NCBI RefSeq assembly: GCF_037975245.1
Contig: NC_092576.1
Location: forward strand, 41,005,611 to 41,065,610
Source: Apostichopus japonicus
Taxonomy: Eukaryota; Echinodermata; Holothuroidea; Aspidochirotida; Stichopodidae
Length of the DNA stretch: 60,000 nucleotides
Direction: 5' to 3'
Shown here: piece after piece, positions 37,401 through 49,400 of the stretch
How positions within the stretch are numbered: the stretch's first letter is position 1
Layout: every line of letters starts with the position of its first letter
Notes under the pieces: generated by a model
Databases searched by the model: none
Told to the model about the DNA's origin: nothing
What the model saw: only the letters and a program-made list of their open reading frames with translations
Translations under genes and position numbers: made by a program

Positions 37401-40400
37401 GAATTGGGAAGATTTTTACATCACTGATTTTAGGTGTTATTGTAGATACAGTTTGTATAACACACAGCATTTCACCTGTTACAATAACATGTGTACATTA
37501 TGGACATTGTTCAAACACATTTGGTTTCAGAAAGAATTGTGCTGCTTAATTTCACTTTCACAATGGCTATGTAGAGGATAACGCAAAGGTGTATGTGATC
37601 AAGGAAATAACAAATTACAAACGTAATCTGAAAAATAACATTTTCAATATTCTAAAGGTTGAGAAACCCGTAAAACTTAAATCCCTGTTTCATCAGTGTA
37701 CATTACATTGCCATGTCAACCAGAGAAAAAATGTAGTTTTTCCACAAATTTTGTTGCCGTCGCTTTTTTAGCAACTCCCTCTAATACATCAGCACTCTTA
37801 TCTCAAGATATTATTTTATACATACCCTTTCCATGACCTCGCTTGTACTTCAGATTGCATCTTGTATACATCTCCCCAACCCACCCCCCTCTCCTCCACT
37901 TCCTTCTCTCTTATAACCATGGGATAAATTTCTGATTCAATACTCACCTAGCTTTTTCATTCTTCTCATGCCAGGAGGCAGCACTTCCATCATGAATACC
38001 ATGCAGTGTCTTAAACTCTTCCTCTATTAACTTTCATCTCAACAATATGCCCTCATTTCATGCTTCTTCCTCCCATTCCATTCCTCTTTCTACTGCAGAA
38101 GTCTCTATTCAATCTCTTAACTTAGCTTTCCTCTCATCCAAAATGCTATCACTACCATCCTGACAACCAGCATCTTAACCTTCATTCATTAAGAATATCT
38201 CAATATTGTTCCTTCTCCTCCCCAACCTCACTCCATCTCACTACTCTCCTCTTCCCTGCTCCTCTGATTGAAGGGATCTCAGTTTACCTACAGAGCTCAG
38301 CATTTCATAATGTCCAAGAAGATAACACTTACCATTCTGACGACCAGCATCTCAACATACCTCTTCTTCTTACATCTTAATATTGATCCTTCCCCTCTCC
38401 CAATCTAAATATAATTCCCATCACTCATTCTAGTAGAAATCTTTGTTTACTCACCAAGCTTAGCATTCATCTCATCCAAGAAGACAGTATTATCATCCTG
38501 ACTTCCAGAACCTTCATCTTTCTTTGTTACTTTCATCTCGATGGCCTCTCCTTCTTCTGCTCCTTTAAAGCTGTCGGCACTCCCTACTGGACTATCTGAC
38601 ACCCCAGAGGTCGTCTTTGTACTTGGGACATCGATGGGTGATTTTGTGCTGCTGTCCTCATCAGGTGGGTCTACAGGTCCAGAGGCAGGAGTTGGCCCAA
38701 CTGGACTGGAACTACCTCTGCTTTCTATGGATTCACTAGCTCTTGGGCTTCCTAGGCTACCCAGGGAAGTAAGAGAGGAAGTATCTCCAGATGGTCTGTC
38801 AGAAAAAAACAAACACAAAGTCAACCAAATTGTTCAATAATTAAGTAATACGTATCATACATACATATGATGTATATGCAGATCCAAGTAGCAAAACCAA
38901 ATGTCCAACCTAAACCCCACCAGCCAACACATCCTTCATTTCAAAAAATCCAAGTTAATTTGTTAAATTCTGATTTATAAATAATTAATTGTTAAAAACT
39001 GTAATTTCCTGGGGTGATGTGTCAGATTTTGCTTCCGGTACAGCAATTTCAATTTACTATTTACTGTTAATGAACAATGTTTATACACTATAAGGTGCCG
39101 TATTGTGTGTTGGTGACCTCAGACATTGCAGTTTTTTCTGTTTGATAATGAGGGAAGAATACCTATCCCCCTATCCTTTTATTGCCCACTGCTATGCTCA
39201 TCCTTGTAAATTTCCTTGTCAACACTCCTCCTCCTCCTCCTCAAAAAAATTAAAATAGAAAATTAATTTACAAAGTTCAGTACTACAAGGTGTAAATGTA
39301 TTTCTCAAGGCTCCTCCAGGAAACGATTGAAAAGTTATATACACTCACCGGGTATTTTCGGTTGTTTTTGATAGAAAATCGGAAATGTGTTGAACAAGGA
39401 AATCTCTGTCTTTCAGCGAGGCAAATAAAAATGTCATCTGTGTGTAAGAAAATGATATTTAATAGAAACTTATTTATGTTAAGCTGTAATATCCATGAAA
39501 TGATCTCAACGCTTTTATTAAAAGCAAACTAAAAATTCCAGCTGTTTGGAAGATCAAAACACACCTCTAACGGATTACTCTGAAGCCAGGAAGGAATGAA
39601 GATCTAATGTTTGGCTACCTTTATTAAGCCCAACAATTGTATCTTCTGTGAAATATATTCTCACCGCTTTTGTAACTTTTTGGTATGGGGTACATTGAAA
39701 GTGTCATGAACCCCCCCCCCCCCCCCCCAAACATGACATGTTGTAGCCCTAACGTTTCACCAAAAATTGTTTTTTAAGGTTAAATTTATCTCTCACTTCC
39801 TTAAAGTTTGCTCGCGTATTAAAGTCATATCATATTTAAGAAATGTTCAAATGAGGAGTTCCCTTACATTTTCAGACTAATATGCAAGGAATTTCATAAC
39901 CTAGGAAGGAGGTTTTTCCCCCTTTCCTTACTTTTCCCTGGTTCCTAGACAATGTGGAATCCATGTATGAATGACCACTTTGAATGATCACTGTTATGAG
40001 AAGCTTAGAAAATATTAAATGCTCATTTTGTGGACTCAGTTACTTCACGTAATATTACGTCTAGGCAGTCTTATCTAAATAAACATCATATTACTTTAAA
40101 CCTGGGCTTCCCATTTCTGGTCATAATTTCAATAATTTCTATTTAAGGAACATGTTCTTGTTTCATTAGGTTAAAATTGTTGCATGTTTCTCAGAACCAA
40201 TATTGAAGCTGACAGAAATCTACACAATACAGCTGCAATTGAGCCAAGAAGGGAAATATTCCATTAATTTCAAAGGAATTAAACATAGTTTGCCACTCTA
40301 TTAGGGTAAAGCTAAAACACCATATATTATGAAAATAAAATCTTCCATCAATTTAAAAGGAATTCAACATAGTTTGTCACTTTATCAGGGAATATTTGCT

Positions 40401-43400
40401 AAACACAAAGTATATATTATTCTTAGTTGCATTCTGCTTCCTGAAGCTCACTAAGAGACAGGGCCAAATTCATCATATATGTACAAACATATATTTCAGT
40501 TTCACAACTGGGTTCAATGAACAAACCATATGACAGTTCCGTACATAAGATGGCTGCTTTCATAGTGAAACCATTAAATCTATCTATTGTATGGAGTTGA
40601 TGACTTGTCTTCAGTTTCAGTTTCTCTCACATTATAATTAATTAATAATTAATATCCATTGAAATTAATATGGTGTTTTCCTGGTTCAATAGGACTGATT
40701 CATTAGATGACAATGAATAGAAATGACACAAGAATGTCAAGATTTGACGGTGAAATATTTGGACTAGGGTAAGGGAAGGATTGTAAATGTCACCCCCTAT
40801 GATGGCCTGGTTTGGATTAGGGTTAGGGGAAGCTTGCAAATCTCATCCCCTATGGTGACATACTTAGCATGTGCACTAGGCTTAGCCTAGACTGTGTATA
40901 TAGGTATCAGTGCTGAAGTTTTTATGATCATTGACTAGCCTAGTTCTGCCATACTTAGCAGGTATGCAAGGCTTAACCTACTGTGCATATAGGAATCAGT
41001 GCTGAAGGTATTGATCATTGACTATAGCCTAGGTCTGCCATACTTAGCAGGTGTACTAGGCTTAGCTTACTGTGCATATAGGAATCAGTGTGGAAGTTCT
41101 TGATCATTGACTAGCCTAGGTCTGTAATACTTAGCAGGTGTACTAGGCTTAGCCTACTGTGCATATAGGCATAGGCGTACGGGACCATTTCAGTTTGGGG
41201 GGGCAGAACTTTTTGTGCCCGAAAGTTCCCGTGACACTATCTAAGCGGAGCGCCACCATCGGTTGGCGCGTAGCGTACAAGAAAATTTTTGGCACACAAT
41301 GCCTCTCAGATTGCCGGAAACGGCACTTCTGAGGCATTGCAAGTTGCATCTAAACATTCTTTATTTTATAATCTCACGTTTTAGAAATTTACACTTCCCG
41401 AAAAATTTGGTAAATTAGAAGAAGAAAAAATGGTTACATCACTTTGAAGGGGAAAAATGGGACAGTATATGTTTTAAGCTCTTATTTAGTTACCTTATTT
41501 ATTATTTTAACACAGTACTCAGCTACCTCCAGAAAAACATGTATTGTTCAACGACACGTAGGCAGGATAATGTCGCTGTGTCGGGTGAGACTGCAATTTG
41601 TCTCACAAAAAAAGTATAAAATATATATATGATCAACCTGTACTCCCCCCCCCCCCCCAACCATCCATGAAAAAGAAAATGTTTCTTATATACACTCATG
41701 TTGGGGATGTCCAGGTCAAGGGCGGCGGAAGCACTTTTAATCTGGGGGGGGGGTACCGACATCAAAGGGCACTTTGCAGAAATTCGATAGGAATGATACA
41801 GCCTTATAATATCCTGTATAACTCTTATTTTATTATCTTATTTCCATCAACGCCCCTCCCCCATCAAAGGAAAATATGCATACTAGCACTGCAATATCCA
41901 ATGCGCAAATTGGGAAACAAGGAACAAGTTTTCTTTTGAGACAAAATGAGGTGAAATCATGCTAGTTGCTAATGTAGGAATCTTCCGAATTACAGTTTTT
42001 TTCTTGTTAATATCTTAACAAATTTTTTTCCATTCGGAATAGCTTTGAGTTTGACCCACAGAAATTCATTAAAAGTCACGGGCTTGGCCAGGATTTGCAA
42101 AGTTGTTTGCACGACTATCTGAGCGGAGCGCCACCATCGGTTGGCGCGGAGCGTACTCGAAAATTTTGGTTTTACAAACCCCTCAGATGGCTGGAAACGG
42201 CCCTTCCCGAGTGTTCATTCTGGTTCCCTGGCCTCTTGCTAACTTGAGGCACCTCAATTTTTATGTCGAAAAAAGGCACATTTTTAACCTGAGGAAAAGT
42301 GGGGGGGCACGTGCCCCCCCCCCTCGGTTCAGCAGCCCTTGGTCCAGGTATACAATTGACTAGTTAGAAAAAAAATTGATTGTGCAAAAAGCGTGGTAGC
42401 CCAGATGAACTGCGCTTACGGTGGTGTTACACGGAAATATTCGGGCATCATGATGCTAAATAAAGAAAATCATGGAATTGTCGGGCAAAAATTTGAAGCA
42501 GATTCGGGCAAGCTACTGCATATTTATATATATATATTTCCAGAGGACAAGAAATTCGGGCAAAAGTCCTGAAAAATTCGGGCAGCCTAATTCGGGCAGC
42601 CTCTTAGGCTGCCCGAATTTTTCAGGACTTTTGCCCGAATTTCTTGTCCTCTGGAAATTTGGGGGGCAGTCTGCCCCCCCTGCCCCCCCCGCCTCGTACG
42701 CCTATGCATATAGGAATCAGTGTGGAAGTTCTTGATCATTGACTAGCCTAGGTCTGCCATACTTAGCAGGTGTACTAGGCTTAGCTTACTGTGCACATAG
42801 GAATCAGTGCTGAAGGTATTGATCATTGACTAGCCTAGTTCTGCCATACTTAGCAGGTGCACTAGGCTTAGCCTACTGTGCATATAGGAATCAGTGTGGA
42901 AGTTCTTGATCATTTACTAGCCTAGGTCTGCCATACTTAGCAGGTGTACTAGGCTTAGCCTACTGTGCATATAGGAATCAGTGTGGAAGTTCTTGATCAT
43001 TGACTAGCCTAGGTCTGCCATACTTAGCAGGTGTACTAGGCTTAGCCTACTGTGCATATAGGAATCAGTGTGGAAGTTCTTGATCATTGACTAGCCTAGG
43101 TCTGCCATACTTAGCAGGTGTACTAGGCTTAGCCTACTGTGCATATAGGAATCAGTGCTGAAGGTATTGATCATTGACTAGCCTAGTTCTGCCATACTTA
43201 GCAGGTGTACTAGGCTTAGCTTACTGTGCATATAGGAATCAGTGTGGAAGTTCTTGATCATTGACTAGCCTAGGTCTGCCATACTTAGCAGGTGAACTAG
43301 GCTTAGCCTACTGTGCATATAGGAATCAGTGTGGAAGTTCTTGATCATTGACTAGCCTAGGTCTGCCATACTTAGCAGGTGTACTAGGCTTAGCCTACTG

Positions 43401-46400
43401 TGCATATAGGAATTGGTGCTGAAGTTTTTTATCATCGACTAGCCTAGGCCTGCCCTACTTAGCAGTTGTACTAGGCCTAGCTTACTGTGCTTATAGGAAT
43501 CAGTGCTGAAGGGGAGTTTTACTGACCCAAAGCTGGTGATTCTATTCACCAAACCTACCCATCTCTCCCACAGTATACATAATGATCACAATTCTTTATA
43601 TTACTGCATAATTGAGGACAACAAAATATCCTGTTTTCAAAACCAAAAAGTGAGACCTGTTTGTTTAAGGGACAATAAAGAGATCTTATGTGATAACAGT
43701 GATGGCACAGAGCATCATATCAACTTAATTAATGCTTCATTTTTTCACATATAAATTTGATCTTTTCCCTCAATTCTCCCTCAATAATGCTCAGTGTAAT
43801 ATATTTGTGTTTAATTGTGTACACATTGTAATTAACTTACCCGTCCTCTCGTTGATATATGTAAGCCTTCCTGAATCATGTTAGAATTTTCAACTTTCTC
43901 AACCACAGTGACTTCTCTCATTGGAATGATCAGGTGAACTAGTCTGGCAACCTGTTAAGAAAAGCAACAAGATCTAAGATCAGTTTGGATGGAAAAATCT
44001 CTGAATAAATAATAAAATAAACATAATAATAATAATAATTAACAGTTCTTATACAGCGCAACTTACAATAAATTCTCGCCGCGCTGTACTTAACCCTGGT
44101 CATTGGTAACTTGTCACACCTACACACCAAAGTGTGCACAATTTTAACATAGGCCTATACAGGAAAAGCTTGACATACATCAATGCCATATCACATGTAG
44201 GAATTCAAGGCATGTGGATAAATGTGATATTATACTAATTGAATATCACTTCATAATACAACTGAAAAATATAAGTGGAGTGTTAGCTCAGTGGAGTGTT
44301 AGCTCAGTGGTTAATCCCGGTGCCTTTCAATCATTAGGTCCCGAGTTTGAGTAACTCCAATATAAATTATGTATGTTGTCCAGTTACAGAGTTGTTGACA
44401 ATTGACAGTTCATAATCATGGATGTTAAATATGAATGTAAGAGACTGACTTCGATCAGCTTGCAGGTTTGAATAGCCAATGAGGCTTCTTCGGGAGTTCC
44501 TGCTTGCAGGAGGATCTAAAATACGTACATACACATTCTAGTATAATACTCCAAATCTAGCCATTTTATATTTAAGACTAACAGCATTGTGGCCACCCTT
44601 TCTTTTGGAATTGCACATCATAATTATGGTCACTATAGTGATCTGTCTGTGTGATATGTCTATGCTGCTAAAGGTGAGGTACCACAACAAGTATAATCAG
44701 AACAGGAGGCCCAAGTGCTATTTGTAAATTTCCTGCACAGTTGGGTTTAAAGCTCCAAACACAAAACATAAGAATAAAAAATAAATGAAAACAGACTATT
44801 TAAAAAATAATACATTTTTTGTTTCATACAAGTGAATACCCAGGAAAAATATGGCTTCTGTGGTTACATGCGGTATAGAGAATGTGCAGTGAACAGCATA
44901 GTATGAGACAAGGAACATGATAGCATAAAGACCATGCTTTATAGGCATGTAATACCTCCGAAGTAACAAAGACTCCTAAAATAAAACATTTCAGCTTATT
45001 CCTTAAAATAAATACATTTCTGCATTTTATATCTTTATGAAGGTTTGCAGATGAATCAATGGGTTTCTTTTCATATTTTATTTCTATAGGTATGACCTTT
45101 TCAAATTGTAAAGCTTCCATGTAACCTACTGTACATCTAAAATGAATTCATATTCAAGTTCATGAAGATCAAATGAAGACAAACAATTATCACACAGTAG
45201 CATGTATTAATATTCTTTGTCTTCATTAGAAGATGTTACAACTTGAGCAGAGTTTATAACTGTTGATTTGAAGAACAATTCAAATGCCAGGCTCCAGTTT
45301 TAGCCCCCCAACTTTCTCTCTCTCTCTGGCTTTAATAGCCAATTCTTTTAGGATACAAATTGCTTTTACCCATAAGATATCCAAATTTATGATCAAAAGG
45401 TCCTAAAATCTAACACATAAAACTTGAAATGAAGTGGAAGGAATAAAATGAATTAAAGAGACCTATTTCAGATATAAAGGAATATTAAAGATTATTAAGA
45501 TAATATAATTAGTAATACTGGGGTTGGGGGGGGGGGTAGTACACCTGTCTAAGGTGATCAATGAGAGAGTTTAAAAAGGTAACCAAGTGCTCTAGATATG
45601 GTAGAGTAAGTTAATGTTGCTAGGAGACAGGAAGTTGTTGCTAGGAGACAGGGAAGTGAGGAGTGAAGAAGAGACACCAGTTCCTACCTTACTAGAAAAA
45701 CAGATGTAATTATTAGACAAGAAGAGAGTTCCATTAGCATAGCTTTTGTTGTAAGGAGTCCATAATGTACACGGAGTACTGCCATCCAATCTTTCCGTCA
45801 CAGGTAGACGAAAAAATTGTCTGTAAGAAAAAACACCTTTTATTACGCAAAGTGACCCACGATAACTTGATACCTCAAAGATTAAGACACTACACAAGGG
45901 TTAGCTTTTGTAATAATCAAGGAAGGTAGCTGCTTATCTACAATTAGAGTAGAGATTATGGGAAGGGTTATATTTAAAGCAACTTGACTTATTTAAGGAC
46001 TTTGATATGTCTTCAAGGAGATGACAATGCTTTAAAAGTTTACTATTATTCAGAGTAAACAAAGGAAGTCAAATACAATTGTGTAAGACAACATTGTAAC
46101 AGTTGCAAAACTTCAAGCTTGTCAGAAGGGTCTTAATGGTAAATGGATATTACAGGACTTTTTCTGTGTCTCGTGTCTTTTCTTTTTCAGAAATTTATAA
46201 TTAACCAGGATTTCATGTACCACTGCAAACCAACACTATTATGGATTGAATGAAATGAGTGCAGGGAAAACATAATATCAGCAAAATTTAATAGCACACA
46301 CTGACTTGGTCTATGGTGGGCAGCTATTCATGTTCATTACTATCATCATACACTTATATCATACAAGGGCATATGACTTTGATACATCTTCAAAATTTGA

Positions 46401-49400
46401 AATATTAATAATTTAAGAGACCACACATCCCATTATGGTGACCTAATAGGGACATAGGAAAGAAAAAAATTGAGATAAAAAGTCAAAACTTTGAGATTTG
46501 GGGACACTTATATTTTCCCCAATGTCCATATTAAGCCACCGTACCACATCACTGCTCTTGATATACTGTAAGTTTAAGGAAAGACACAACTGAAAACACA
46601 GGCCCTCTACTGTACTAGCTATCTAACAAGAGTGACTAACTTGTTAAAATTACCTCAGTCTTTTTTAATATCGAGAATCTACTAATACACAAATAATATT
46701 TCAGCACTTACTTATATTACCACTGCAAATGTTTAATGGTTGTCACGACGACCACATTTTTGTTTGGAAAACTAAAACCAGCTTCGTTGGTTGTCCAATG
46801 GACGACTAGCATGTTTACATCAAATTCAGAGTGCATTGAAAACTTATTACCCCTCAAATGAGTAAATGATATATTGGTACCGCACCAAATCTGGTGTTCT
46901 ATTCAACAACATACATTTCTCATACAGTGTACATATTGGTCTTTGTTATTTTGCTTAATATTTTTGGATAACCAAATTAGCAAAGGCAAAAAAATAATGC
47001 CTGGTTCTACAAGGAACAACAAGAAAATATCTTTTAGAATTTGTTTGAAAGGGAAGATAACCATAATAAAAATGTCTGTCATCTCCCACCCTCCCCCTCC
47101 CCCCTCCCCCCAACCTTATCCTCCAGTAGGACCAGTATTTTATGAATATATGGGTACTACGTGGGAATCCTTGCAAGACTACTGTATTCTATACAAGCAG
47201 ACAGAAGTTGATAAGGTACATTCACCAAAAATATGACTACTTAAGCAAGTCAACAGAATAGAGAAGTCACAAAACAGTGCAGGCAATTGAACAAAATGCA
47301 TGAAAGGTAATGGTAATATTCCATAATGTATACAGTATAAAAGGGTCTTAAATTGTAGGAACTAACTTCCTAGTTCATGTTTAGTTTCTCATTAACCAAC
47401 TATCACTTTCTGTTCAGCATACTTGCTTAACTATTCTAACTCTGGATCCAACAAATATGGGTTTAATATCTTTGTCATAGGATGATATAAAATAATATTT
47501 GCATATTATGAGTGGCCAGTCTGAGCAGGTTCTATCACAAACAGTAGAGCCTACATCTGTTTCCATGACACATATTTTTTACTATCAATATAAACACTGT
47601 ATATATTTACAAACCTTGATTGTGTGTTTGAAATTTTGCACCATTCTTACCTAAACTTTACAAATAATTATGAGATTGTTCTTTCATTAACAGTATCAAG
47701 CTAGTTTAAGCCTACATCTGTTTCCTCCACACCTGTTTTAACTATCAATATGAACACATTATTATTACACACTAGTTTTCTGTTGGGATGTAACTTTGGA
47801 CCAGTCTAACTAATGTTCCCTCTTGCCAAGTACATAGCTTAATGTTAGCATGCCTGTATAATTTGACCAGACTACCCTTTTATACTTAATCAGAATAACA
47901 CACAGAAATAATAGAAAACATACCTGTAAACTTCCGATCTTGCCTTGGCATCTAAATCTCTCTTCACATAGGATACCCTCTTTGGAGCTTTCATCCTTTT
48001 AAGGAAAAAAATGTAAGACAGTGAAAATTGTAATCATACGCCAGATCAAGAATCCAAGTATCATTATTACTGGCATAGTTTGATATTTTGAGTGGTTATG
48101 CTAACTTAGCACTCTGACATTAATATAAATATATAAATAGATAAATATATCAATAGATAAAATATCTAAATATCTAAATATATAACTATATCAATATATA
48201 TCAATATATAAGTCTAAAATAATATAACAAAATCAGCAAACAGATGCATTGCTTATTCAGCAAAACCATGCAGTGTCGCTCTTACTTCTTGACCTTTGAC
48301 CTCACAGGTAGACTTCTATCTTCTTGGTACCCATCCTCTGATAATAATTGTTTCATGGCTAGGTTTGCTAGCTGCTCCATCAGAGAAAATGTCTCGTCGG
48401 TGCTGACAAACATGGAGAAGAAATAACTGGCGTCTCTTGTTGAGATGCGTATACTCTCTGGAAATAGAACTGTGTTGCTGCGTTCCAGCCTCTGTGAAAA
48501 ACATAAGGTATCTTAGTTAGAAAAGGAACTACTTTCTCTTGTAAAGAGTGAAAAACGTAAATTAATTTACATTCTCTAATGAATATGAGTGATAACATTA
48601 TCCTATGTAAATTATAAGCACATGAAGCACAATAAATATAAATTACTATACATTGTTGATCTATAATAATAATACTAATGCCAACAATACTAATAATAAT
48701 AATAATTATAACAATAATAATAATCATAATAAAAATGTTTGATTTATATAGTGCTTTATACCAGAGATAGGTTTCACAGCTCTTTACAGACGTTATACTA
48801 CTCCTTGTCAATGATAACATGTCCCAGAGACAATCCCTCCAGTCAGCAGCAGTTATATACTGCGCCCAATGACAAGTTACTCACAGGTACCCATTTAAGC
48901 CCTAGGTGGAGAGAGGCAAGTGCAATAAAGCATCTTGCCCAAGGACACAACAAAATGAACTAGGCAGGAATAAAACCATCAATCCTTGGATCACAAGTCC
49001 GACACCTTAGCCAATTGGCCACCACGCTCTAATCATTGCAACTGTTCATTGACAAGACAGCTGAAAGCTATATTGTGGAACGATAAGAAGCACACCATCT
49101 ATACCAGTGGACAAACCCATCTCAGTACTCTATTTGTAACTTTATTATGTAAATCCTTCATTTTTGCAGGAAATGCAACACAGTTAGACAGTCTGTGCAC
49201 TAATCAGAGTAGTGTTTCCTTGGAACACAGCTTAACATTACAAACTTGTTGATTTCTCCCTGATATGAGATAGAGGGGGGGGGGGGCAGAGGTGGAGGAC
49301 AAAGAAGGACAGGTAGCCCCTTAGTTTACCCCTCTTTGCCCCTTCAAATAAAATTCACATGACCCACTGCCTCGCAGGATGTTACCACAGTTCTCTGAAT

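Larger units (their letters stand above)
41169..42705. mobile_element. Composite DNA-transposon insertion with 11-13 bp terminal inverted repeats
   Basis: About 1.54 kb inserted in the satellite. The left end GCATAGGCGTACG is the exact inverse of CGTACGCCTATGC at the right. It is flanked by GCATATAG on both sides (41161-41168, 42706-42713); because the TIR begins GC, the target duplication may be 6 or 8 bp. The interior is a patchwork of G/C-run-bounded fragments, two copies of the GCGCCACC hairpin core and a perfect inverted repeat. No transposase. Eight-bp duplication and end style fit a hAT-type non-autonomous element. Confidence 0.8.
40860..43510. repeat. 87-bp satellite array in intron 10, split by a 1.5-kb insertion
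   Basis: About 13 copies of a unit with GCCATACTTAGCAGGTGTAC, TAGGCTTAGCCTACTGTGCA, TATAGGAATCAGTGTGGAAG and TTCTTGATCATTGACTAGCC, spaced 87-90 bp (anchors near 40948, 41038, 41125, 42756, 42843, 42930, 43017, 43104, 43191, 43278, 43365, 43452). The array is interrupted at 41169-42705. Confidence 0.95.

Noticed and set aside
40813-40828. Telomere-like TTAGGGTTAGGGG
   Set aside because: Fewer than three units and part of a local 66-bp duplication.
44824-45120. Minus-strand 98-codon frame with hydrophobic C-terminal half
   Set aside because: Lies within intron 9, AT-rich, no family recognised and no start context or splice support.
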